This document shows, piece after piece, positions 34,500 to 44,200 of a stretch of 64,000 nt of DNA. Origin of the DNA: Prosopocoilus inquinatus. Lineage: Eukaryota; Arthropoda; Insecta; Coleoptera; Lucanidae. The notes under the pieces are model-generated. The model worked only from the letters and a program-made list of their open reading frames with translations, was not told where the DNA came from and did not search any database. The DNA is taken from positions 49,073,001 to 49,137,000 of the forward strand of contig CM069876.1 of the NCBI GenBank assembly GCA_036172665.1. Direction: 5' to 3'. The translations under genes and the position numbers were made by a program. Within the stretch, counting starts at the first letter, position 1. Each line of letters opens with the position of its first letter.

Positions 34500-36840
34500 A
34501 AGTGAACCACCCAACTCAAAAAAAAAGAATTTCAAAAAAGAAATTTAAAAATTATATATTTAAAAAAATGGAAACAAAAGAATGAAAAATATTAAAATTT
34601 AAAAAAATTATCAAATCCAACCCAAGAAGGTAATTAAAAAAAAAACTAAAGATTGTAAAAAAATGAATCAAAACTTTTGAAAATTAAAAAAAAATCGATG
34701 CTAGAATTGAAAAATATTACATACATAAAAATAAAAAAAATATTGAAATTTGAAAAAAATATCAAATCCAACCCAAGATTATTAAAAAAACAAAAGATTG
34801 ATAAAAAATTATCAAATTCGACCCAACTGAACTGAACTTAAGAGAACCCAACTCAAAAAAAAAGGAATTTAAAAATTACGTATTTAAGAAAATGGAAACA
34901 AAAAAATGAAAAATATTTAAAATTAAAAAAATTATCACACCCAACTCAAGAAGATAATTAAAAAAAAAACTAAAAATTGTAAAAAAATGAATCAAAACTT
35001 TTGAAAATTAAAAAAAAATTAATGCTAGAAATGAAAAATATTAAAAATATTGAAATTAAAAAAAATGTCAAACACAACCCGACCGGACGGAACTTAAGTG
35101 AATCCGATCTAAGAAGAGAATTAAAAAAAAATTAAAGATTGTTAAAAAATGAAACAAACCAGTTAAAATAAAATAAAATATATATAAAATTATCAAACCC
35201 AACCAAACCGAACTGAACTGAAGTGAACTCAACTCAAGAATGGGAGCCAAAAAATGCTAGAAATTAAAAATATTACCTAAAAAATTAAAAATATTGAAAT
35301 TAAAAAATTGTAAAAAAAATTAAACAAACCAAAAAATTCGAAAAGATTACATGTTCCAAAAAGATGGAAAACAAAAAATTGCTAGAAATTAAAAATATTA
35401 ATTTGGGATATGAGACTGGGATTTGAAATTTTTATTATTTCCCAATTCTGAAAATCTCAACAATTTTTGTTTTGGTAGACACATTTGAATGATGTTTCTT
35501 TTTTTATTTAAAATCAATAAACGATATTTTCATGAAGCTTTTTCTTTTTAATTTTCCATGCTTTGCACAAAAATCAGGAAAATATGAAAAATAGTAAGAA
35601 ATTGAAACAAAAACGTTAAAATTAAAAGGAAAAAAAAAAAAACGAAAAATATTACACATGTTTTATTTTTCACGTTTTACACAAACATCTAGAAAATATT
35701 AAAAATAGTAAGAAATTCAAACACGTTAAAATTTAAAAAAAAAAATGAAGAATTTTACACTTATTTTTTTTTTCACGTTTTACACAAAAATCTGGGAAAT
35801 ATTAAAAATTTGGGTTAGGTTTTGACAATTTTAATAGTCTTTATTTTATTTTAACAAGATTCTTTCATTTTTTTACGATTTTTATTTATTTCTTTTAATT
35901 CTCTTCTCAGATCGGGTCTCAGATCGGGTTCAGTTTAATTCAGTTCGGTCGGGTCGGGTTTGTTTATTAATTTCAATATTTTTAATATTTTCAAGTAATA
36001 TTTTTAATTTGTAGCATTTCCCGGTTTTAATTTTTTTACAACACGTAATATTTTTCGATTTCTTTTTTTTTAATTTTGAAAAGTTTCGTTTCATTTTATT
36101 ACGATCTTTATTATTATTTTTTTATTAATTACCTTTTTCGGTTGGGTTCCTTAAGTTCACTTCGGTTGGGTTATTGGGTTTGATAATTATTTTAATTTTA
36201 ATATTTTTCATTCTTTTTTGTTTCCATCTTTTAGACATGTATTTTTTTTTCTGAATTGGGTTCACTTCAGTTCAGTTCAGTTGGGTTGGGTTTGATAATT
36301 TTAATATTTTTTATTTTATTATATTATTTTATTTTTATTTTGTTTCATTTTTTTATAATCTTTACATTTTTTTTAATTCTCGTCTCAGGTCGGGTTCAAT
36401 TAAATTCAGTTCGGTCGGGTTGGGTTTGATGATTTTAATATTTTTTATTTTATTCTATTATTTTATTTTTATTTTGTTTCATTCTTTTACAATCTTTAAT
36501 TTTTTTTTAATTCTCGTCTCAGGTCGAGTTCAATTAAATTCAGTTCGGTCGGGTTGGGTTTGATAATTTTAATATTTTTTATTTTATTCTATTATTTTAT
36601 TTTTATTTTGTTTCATTCTTTTACAATCTTTACAATTTTTTTTAATTCTCGTCTCAGGTCGGGTTCAATTAAATTCAGTTCGGTCGACTTGGGTTTGATA
36701 ATTGTTTTAATTTCAATGTTTTTAAGTAACATTTTTAATTTGTAGCATTTTTTGGTTTTCATTTTTTCTTTTCGGGTTCGGTTTGATAATTTTTTAATTT
36801 CAATATTCTTTTAAGAAACATTTTTAATTTGTAGCATATT
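34500..36840. repeat. Large imperfect inverted repeat of GGGTTTGATAATTTTAATAT type
   Basis: The left half (34,500-35,400) repeats AATATTAAAATTAAAAAAAT and ATCAAACCCAACC with AACTGAACTGAAGTGAAC. The right half (35,800-36,800) carries the reverse complements: CAGTTCRGTYGGGTTGGGTT, GATAATTTTAATATTTTT and TTTTTTGTTTCCATCTTTTA. Within the right half a unit of about 120-130 bp repeats four times (about 36,290-36,700). The whole can fold back on itself. A copy of part of the right side is found at 38,447-39,215. No coding capacity. Confidence 0.75.
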
Positions 36841-36939
36841 GCAACGTTGCCCGATTCGGAATAATCTTAAAATCCAAAATGAAATAACGACGTTCCTCGT
36901 CAAAATTTAATTCCTCACGTGACACTCCATTATGGATTT

Positions 36940-37055
36940 TCACGGCACGCTGCGATTATAAATAAATAAAGAACGTCTATTTTTGACAGTGACACCTCCA
37001 AGACTTTCACGGCACACTGCGATTATAAATAAATAAAAATAAAGAACGTCTCTCT
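36940..37055 (+). promoter_or_regulatory. Duplicated segment with TATA-like boxes upstream of the 37.2 kb gene
   Basis: CTGCGATTATAAATAAATAA occurs twice (36,950-36,970 and 37,017-37,037), each followed by AAAGAACGTCT and TTTGACAG, forming a tandem duplication of about 66 bp. TATAAATA is a good TATA-box match 170-280 bp before the start codon of the following gene. A TCAGTC initiator-like motif lies at 37,097, too far from either box for a standard pair, so the promoter role is inferred from position only. Confidence 0.35.
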
Positions 37056-37229
37056 TTGACAGTTTCCCCCCCAAAAACTTGTTGACATTTCAAGTGTCAG
37101 TCTAAATGTCGCCGCGACGTTTAAGAATTTGGTTCGTCTGGACACGCCTCCCTTTCAAAATTGCCACCGTCTTCCGGTGCACCCCTTCAGCCCAGTGAAT
37201 ATGTTGCCGCCGGCCAGGGACTTCACAAG

Positions 37230-37876
37230 ATGACTACCAACGAGATCACCCACATGACAGATGAGGACTTGTTTAATCAATGCGTCGAAAACTTCTACAC
37301 GGTCGCCAGCGTCCAGGGCCGGATCTCCTACCTGCTCATGTCCATCTACGCCGTCAACCCGAACGTCTGGCACAAGTTCTCCACCTACAACCCCTCGCAC
37401 GTCCTCTTCAGCAACATGGTGTACGGCGCGACGGTTTACGTCTTCTCCAGGCCCTCCATGAGGCCCATCAGTCTCTTGAACAGGCTCGTATTCAGGTACC
37501 TAATCACCCCCGCCCCCAATCACCCAAATTTCAAACTCACAATCACAATCACAATCAGTATTATGGGTTCTATGATGTTCAACTACTCAAGCATGCTGGT
37601 GTATGAGTACCTCAGGGACAAGCTGGAGCACCGCCCTATTTTGTTAACCTGCCTGGGCTTTCTCAGCGGAAGGTTGATGATGCTGCACTTTTTGGCGTAC
37701 CTGTACCACGTGGATCGGATCAGTCGCGTTGACAGGAGCATGCAGAGGAATACAGCTTTCGACAGTATGTAGGGTCACATGTACTTAAGGGCGCGTACAC
37801 GCAAATCAACGACCTTACCATTTCAGGTACGTGTAAGAGAGAGAAGATGGAAGAAGAGTTCTGGGTGCCGTACTGA
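37230..37876 (+). CDS. Unrecognised small membrane-type protein, three exons
   Basis: Exons 37230-37495, 37559-37764 and 37827-37876 join with consistent phases (donors AG|GTACCT and ACA|GTATGT; acceptors AATCAG and TTTCAG) to give 173 residues ending EEEFWVPY. The chosen ATG starts MTTNEITHMTDEDLFNQC. An upstream frame stays open from an acceptor-like CCTTCAG at 37,190, so a further 5' exon adding PSEYVAAGQGLHK is possible. A short out-of-frame ATG lies at 37,201. Hydrophobic stretches around VLFSNMVYGATVYVF, IMGSMMFNYSSMLVYEY and LTCLGFLSGRLMMLHFLAYL suggest two or three membrane segments, with a charged C-terminus. The exons are GC-rich against the flanks, which supports a real gene. Intron 1 is 63 nt and stop-free in frame, so its retention would add 21 residues. 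I do not recognise the family and propose no function. Confidence 0.72.
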
Positions 37877-37938
37877 GTGGGCCTTTGAGGATGCACAGGG
37901 GGCGGGGGGATTAATTCCTGTAGGACCATATCGTTTTT

Positions 37939-37944
37939 AATAAA
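37939..37944 (+). terminator. Poly(A) signal of the 37.2 kb gene
   Basis: AATAAA lies 63 bp after the TGA stop (37,874-37,876), followed by TGT-rich sequence (CAATGGTGAATGTATTT). This supports the reconstructed third exon rather than a stop inside exon 2. Confidence 0.55.
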
Positions 37945-38219
37945 GTGCTATCAAACAATGGTGAATGTATTTACAAGAAATACTCGTCGTCTTTATCTTA
38001 ACAGATAATTTTTTCTCAAAACCTACTCCCCGTTAGATATCGCGGCCGTCCAAATCTGCGTGCATTATTTTTTTGCGCTGAGGAGCTCGTGAAACTTTCC
38101 CCGAATTTTGCGAACACGTCCCTTTTAGTTTCTCACAAGAAAACGCAAGCGCGCCCCAACGCAAACGTGCTTTATCTTATCGTGCCTCGCAGTAATCCAA
38201 ATTCAAGAATTTCGTTTTT

Positions 38220-40010
38220 GAGATGCGCAGCGTTTGTAATGATGACTTCATGTTGCCGTGTGACGTCGTCAGAACTTGTTCTGGAAAAAGCGCTGTGCTC
38301 GGACCAAAGCACTCGGGTACGCCTTTCAAAGCCTGACATGCTTTTCATAGCCTGCCGTTAATCAGGTATTTATGACCAGCGATTTCTGATGTGCGACGTC
38401 AGAACGCGTTCTAGAAAAACGCTCTGCGCGAACAAAAACATTCGTGTATGAAAATATGAAAAATAGCAAGAAACTGAAACAAAAACGTTAAAATTAAAAG
38501 AAAAAAAAAACGAAAAATATTGCACATGTTTTATTTTTCACGTTTTACACAAACATCTAGAAAATATTAAAAATAGTAAGAAATTCAAACACGTTAAAAT
38601 TAAAAAAAAAAAAAAAAAATTGAAGAATTTTACACTTATTTTTTTTCACGTTTTACACAAAAATCTGGGAAATATTAAAAATTTGGGTTAGGTTTTGACA
38701 ATTTTAATAGTCTTTATTTTAACAAGTTTCTTTCATTTTTTTACGATCTTTATTTATTTCTTTTAATTCTCTTCTCAGATCGGGTCTCAGATCGGGTTCA
38801 GTTTAATTCAGTTCGGTCGGGTCGGGTTTGTTTTTCATTTCAATATTTTTAATATTTTCAAGTAATATTTTTAATTTGTAGCATTTCTCGGTTTTAATTT
38901 TTTTACAACACGTAATATTTTTCGATTTCTTTTTTTTGAATTTTGAAAAGTTTTGTTTCATTTTATTACGATCTTTATTATTATTTTTTTATTAATTACC
39001 TTCTTCGGTTGGGTTCCTTAAGTTCATTTCGGTTGGGTTATTGGATTTGATAATTATTTTAATTTTAATATTTTTCATTCTTTTTTGTTTCCATCTTTTA
39101 GATATGTAATTTTTTTCTGAATTGGGTTCACTTCAGTTCAGTTCAGGTTCAGGTTGGGTTTGATAATTTTAATGTTTTTTATTTTATTCTATTATTTTAT
39201 TTTTATTTATATAAATTTATATATTTATGACCAGCGATATCTGTTGTGTGACGTCAGAACGTGTTCTAGAAAAACGCTCTGCGCGAACAAAAACATTCGT
39301 GTATGCTTTTCAAAGCCTGACATGCTTTTCATAGCCTGCCATTAATCAGATATTTATGACCAGCGATTTCTGTACGGCGCGGCGCACATTAGTCAGTTGA
39401 GCTTTTTATTGTGGGCTTTCCTTATCAGGTATTTCTGACCGGCGATTTCTGTGCTTCGCACATTACTCGGTAATTTTTCCTAACTTGGGCTTTCCCTATT
39501 TGGGATGATTTGAACCTGACCTGAATTAAGTGGTGTCCTTGGGCTATCTGTCTATGTATGAGCAGACCGTCTTCGCGGCTTAGTCACGCAGTCGCGTTTC
39601 AGTTTCCAACTATTCTGTTGTGTGACGTCAGAACGTGTTCTAGAAAAACGCTCTGCTCGAACAAAAACATTCGTGTATGCTTTTCAAAGCCTGACATGCT
39701 TTTCATAGCCTGCCATTAATCAGGTATTTATGACCAGCGATTTCTGATGTGTGGCGTCAGAACGTGTTCTAGAACAACGCTCTGCGCGAACAAAAACATT
39801 CGTGTATGTTTTTCAAAGCCTGACATGCTTTTCATAGCCTGCCATTAATCAGGTATTTATGACCAGCGATTTCTGATGTGTGACGTCAGAACGCGTTCTA
39901 GAAAAACGCTCTGCGCGAACAAAAACATTCGTGTATGCTTTTCAAAGCCTGACATGCTTTTCATAGCCTGACATGCTTTTCATAGCCTGCCGTTAATCAG
40001 GTATTTATGA
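38220..40010. repeat. Tandem array of about 130-bp units carrying TGACGTCA and TTCTAGAA
   Basis: The unit reads TATTTATGACCAGCGATTTC, TGTGACGTCAGAACGTGTTC, TAGAAAAACGCTCTGCGCGA, ACAAAAACATTCGTGTATGC, TTTCAAAGCCTGACATGCTT and CATAGCCTGCCATTAATCAG. Copies lie at about 38,240 (diverged), 38,366 (interrupted), 39,221, 39,610, 39,722 and 39,852. Between two of them, 39,360-39,610 holds a segment (AGTCAGTTGAGCTTTTTATT, CTTCGCGGCTTAGTCACGCA) that is duplicated at 40,022-40,275. No coding capacity. Confidence 0.8.
38447..39215. repeat. Copy of the 35.6-36.6 kb repeat inserted in the array
   Basis: From GAAAATATGAAAAATAG onward this segment repeats, in the same order and with small changes, the sequence from about 35,579: AACGTTAAAATTAAAAG, CACGTTTTACACAAACATCT, GGGTTAGGTTTTGACAATTT and TCGGTTTTAATTTTTTTACA. 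It breaks a unit of the surrounding array after ACATTCGTGTATG; the array resumes at about 39,221. The insertion therefore post-dates the array. Confidence 0.75.
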
Positions 40011-40021
40011 CCAGCGATTTC

Positions 40022-40640
40022 TGTCCGGCGCGGCGCAGCGCACATTAGTCAGTTGAGCTTTTTATTGTGGGCTTTCCCTATCAGGTATTTATTACCGGTG
40101 ATTTATTTCTGTGCGGTGCACATTACTCAGTAATTTTTTCTAACTTGGGCTTTCCCTATTTGGGATGATTTGAACCTGACCTGAATTAAGCGGTGTCCTT
40201 GGGCTACCTGCGTATGTATAAGTAGACCGTCTTCGCGGCTTAGTCACGCAGTCGCGTTTCAGTTTCCAACTATTCGTCGAGAGTTTATCGTTTGGCGTCT
40301 TGTAAACGAAGTACGGGCCCCGTTATTCGATTTTCATTTTCATTTAAATTGTTTAGCGTGTTGGTTTTGATTCTCGTACGAGCATCTGAAGTACTAACGG
40401 TAAACTTTCACGAGATGTCGCGTTCTTGATTTTAAAATCGAGTATCTCCGAATGACGAATGATTTATATGTACAGGGTGCTTAAAGAAAAAAATTAACAA
40501 CACCCTCTGAGAATGGGAAAAACCTTAAAAACGAAAATTTGCGGTTCGTTATCGATGATGAAAAAATCTTTTGCCTAATTTTTCAAGCGAAAAAAATTTT
40601 AAAATTTCGCAAAACTGAGAATCTCTTGCCTTTTACCGAA
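40022..40640. other. Second copy of the 39.4 kb segment, then TE-end-like sequence
   Basis: The segment 40,022-40,275 duplicates 39,370-39,610. At about 40,472 TGTACAGGGTGCTTAAAG resembles the TACAGGGTG transposon ends seen elsewhere in the window. No gene is supported. Confidence 0.45.
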
Positions 40641-40649
40641 AGCCCAATA

Positions 40650-40775
40650 ATTAAATACGTATAGTCCGCGCCGTCTTGTAAAATAGAATATAGTCCGCGT
40701 CATCTTGTAAAATAAAATATAGTCCTCGTCATCCTGTCAAATAAAATAAATATATAGTCCGCGTCGTCTTTAAAA
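40650..40775. repeat. Four short repeats, ATATAGTCCGCGTCATCTTG
   Basis: The phrase TATAGTCCGCGYCRTCTTGT followed by AAAATA recurs four times at about 35-40 bp spacing. It is a small local tandem repeat with no coding content and lies downstream of the ZIP gene's stop codon (minus strand). Confidence 0.7.
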
Positions 40776-41289
40776 ATTTTCTTCCGCATACCATACAATA
40801 AATAAATGAATTTAATAAAAGTAGACAAAACTTTTGCAAACAGAGATCATTTATTTTATTATCAAAATATATGAATAAGTATAAAAATTATACTAGTAAA
40901 ATTACACAGAACATCTTAACGCTACGAGAATAACTACAAATATATCACTTTTTTGTTTCTTTTTTTTTATTTCCTTGGAATGTTTTCTCTGTTTTCTACC
41001 ATCATCACTTTCCAGGGCTTTCCACATAAAACGTTTTTCGGTTTCTTGTGTCAATCCCCTGTTCAAATCATTTTCCTTTGCAGTCTTTAATACCTTTCCA
41101 CTACCCACAGTCCTTTTTTGTTTTGTAATTTAGAGTTCCTCGAACTTGGCCTCCTCCTTACACTTACCGCATCGCAATAAATATAAAACATCGCGGATAT
41201 TAAAATAAATTACGGCTCTATTCATAAATTAATCTAAATTATTATTTATAAAACGGAATTCCTGCGGCGTCCTCGTATATATACAGGGT
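40776..41289 (-). other. Probable 3' UTR and downstream flank of the ZIP gene
   Basis: Minus-strand sequence after the ZIP stop codon (41,290). A minus-strand AATAAA (plus-strand TTTATT, about 40,851) may serve as its poly(A) signal, but several AT-rich alternatives exist. A 68-residue minus-strand frame (41,108-40,902) here has no motif and is probably chance. Confidence 0.3.
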
Positions 41290-44200
41290 TCACGAGAAGT
41301 GAGAGTGATCGTGGGAAGTCGTCGTGGGTTTTTGGGCTGCCGTCTCGTCGTGACCGTGGCTGTGACCGTGTTCGTGACCAGCTGTAAAATAAAGACACAA
41401 CAAACGTATTAAGAATTATGAATTGGAGCAAGAAAAAAAAATTAAAAAATAAAATGGGTATGTACGTCTTCCCCTTGTCAAAAATCGAACGAGTTCTTTT
41501 ATTGACGCTGCATCTTGAGGGGACAATTAATAGTTACGTTAGCTACTGATTTTTCTTTTTGGAAATAATAATATTAATAATTTCTTTGTTGATAAACTTA
41601 AAATAAAAAATGGCGTGTAGGACAGTTGAAAAAAGCACATCTTTTTGAGAAAATAAATAAGTGATAAGTCATTTAGGTTCTTTTTTTTTGACACTTCGCT
41701 CGTCAGTGCAGATAAATCCACGAGTTAAAAGAAATCACAAAATAATACGAATAATTGGATAATAATAAAAACAAAAACAGAAGACAAACAGAAAACAAGA
41801 GACTTAGGGTTTTTGCAAAACAAAAAAAAAAGAAAAAAGAAAATTGAGAAAATCCTTGCGAAATACGCCACCGTTCTAATTCTGTAAATAAAAAAAAAAA
41901 TAATAAAAAAAGTAAAATAATTAATAATAATAATAACTAATTTTCACAAGAAGAAACGATTGAAAATTGAAAGAAAGACAAAAGACGAACGGAAATCGAA
42001 AGGAGACCGACAATTAATATTATCTTATTATTATTATTTTTTTCTACTCATGGGATAGTAAAAAAAAGAAGAATGGAAAATCAACGAATTATACGAACGG
42101 AAGGGAAGAAAGAAAGAAAGAGAAACGACTTCATCCGAAGAGAATGATAAAAAAATTAAAAAAAAAAAAACAAAACAAAATAAAACAGAAAACTATTAGG
42201 AAGAATAATTCGAAGAAAAAGAAAACAAAAGATATCGATAGGTACCAGTAAGAAAAGAACGAAGAAAAAAAAACAAATGAACATCGAATCTATTTGCAAT
42301 ATTTTTCTTTGTACCGCTCTTTTAAAAATCCAAAAATAACACAGAAAACCATCAGGAAGATTAACTCGATAGGAAAAAAGGAAAGAAAACACATGGAAAT
42401 GCTGTTGAAAATGAATGAAAAACAAAAGACGAACATCGAACTTAGTTACAGTGTTTTCTCTCTCGTAACTTCGATGGATTTGTTTTTTGTTTACTTTTTC
42501 ATCGATTTCTTTTTGTTTTGTTTTAAAGAATTGATGTTTTTTTTTGCATTTTATTCACAGTTGTTTGTTTTTTGTTTTATCCTCTCGTTTCCTGCAAGTT
42601 TCTTGACTTGCAAAAATTTATTTTATATTTCCATTGTTTCCATTCTACTGTTTTTTTTTTTGTTTTTCGCGTTTTTCTTTTTTTAATCGATTTGGTTTTC
42701 GCATTTTATCGGCTCCCTTTCACGATCCTCTTTTGTTTCCTGCGAGTTTGTTTTTATTTGCAAGAAAACATTCGTCGATTTTCATTTTTTTGTCCATTTG
42801 TTTTTTTTTTTCTTATAATTCATTCACACTCATATTTTTCTTTTTTTATTTTTATCAAATTGGATTTTCACATTTTTTACGGTTGGCATTTTTTTAATTT
42901 TTCGTCGGGAGATTCATTTGTTTCTCGTTCATTCTTTGTTTTTTCTGTTCTTTGTGCTTTCACATCTACTGTGGGTTCTTATTTTGCTTTTCTTATCGAA
43001 TTGACTTCTCGCATTTTACTGCCGCTCTTTCTAGTTTCATCGTTTTTCATTTGTTTTAATTTTATCAAATTGATTTTCACAATTTTTTTAGTTGTCTTTT
43101 GTTTTGTTTTATACTAGTTTTTTTTTTAAATATTTTTCGTTTGGAGATTCATTCAGTTTTTTTGTTCGTTTTAGTCATCCATTTTCCTTTGTTTTTTCCG
43201 TTCTTTATGCTTTCGTATCTACTGCAGATTTCTGTTATGCTTTTCATATGGAATTGATTTTTCGCATTTTTCATTTGTTTTGTGATCTTTTGATTCATGC
43301 ACTGCATTTCGTTTGTTTCTTTTTCGTTCGTTTTTTATTCTATACTATAACTTTTTACGGAAAATTTGCTGCTTCATTCAGCTCGGCGATTTCTTTTGTT
43401 TTTTTTTTCGCTTCGTGCCTGTTGCTGCTTCTTTAATTTCTCTTTTGTCTCTGATTTTTTTGCACATCAATTTGATTTTTTTTATTGGTTCTGATTTTTG
43501 ATTTTCCAGATCAGCGATTTTTTGTCTTATTTTTATCATGTTATTCATTGTTTGTTTTTTGCTTGAATTTTCTTTTCGTGTGTACCCCTATTTTTTATAT
43601 TAATTCCTGTCTTTCTCTATTTTTGTATTTTTTGTACTTTTATATTTTAACGTTACTGTACCAAATAATTACTCTATTGTAGGGTACAAATAAATTATTA
43701 TTATTATTATTATTATATTTCAAATAATGTAATACAATTAATTTCTTTTTCTGTATTACAATAAATTTTTTTTTGTAATACAATTAATATTTTTTTTTTA
43801 CACTTTGGAGTTTGGTGCAATTGGGGGGATTCTTTTTTCCTCAGAGAAATCTGGCAACCCTGAACCAAGGTCCCTCTTTTTTTTAATAATGAATGTTATT
43901 CAGCTGTGACTAATGCCCGGATTTATAAATAGAGAATGAATCGATGCTGCCCTGGAGCATGGAACCGCCTGGCAATTTCAAAACGAGGCAATCGTTGCAG
44001 AACCAAGAACGCGAAGAAAACTGCGAAGTGATGACCCAATCGGCTACGGTTTCGCTTTCTTTGATTGGAATCTCATTTCTAATGGATGGATTAATTTAAG
44101 CCGAGTTATTAGAGAAAAAGCGACAAACAAAATTTATCACCACCACCAATAATTTGATTTACATTGAAAGCAGCACCTCTTTGTTCTTCAAGGCCTTTAG

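Noticed and set aside
37261..37606. Alternative Arg/Ser/Thr- or His-rich frames over the 37.2 kb gene
   Set aside because: Shadow frames of a GC-rich exon; the accepted frame alone agrees with the splice phases at both introns.
37765..37772. Stop codon directly after FDSM as the true end of the 37.2 kb gene
   Set aside because: ACA|GTATGT is a good donor, and a phased exon with a good acceptor (TTTCAG), a stop and a poly(A) signal follows within 200 bp. The shorter form remains possible if the intron is retained.
42290..43720. Long plus-strand open frames (up to 181 residues) that look like membrane proteins
   Set aside because: They are almost entirely Phe, Leu, Ser and Ile from T-rich DNA, overlap each other in different frames, and lack start context and splice support.
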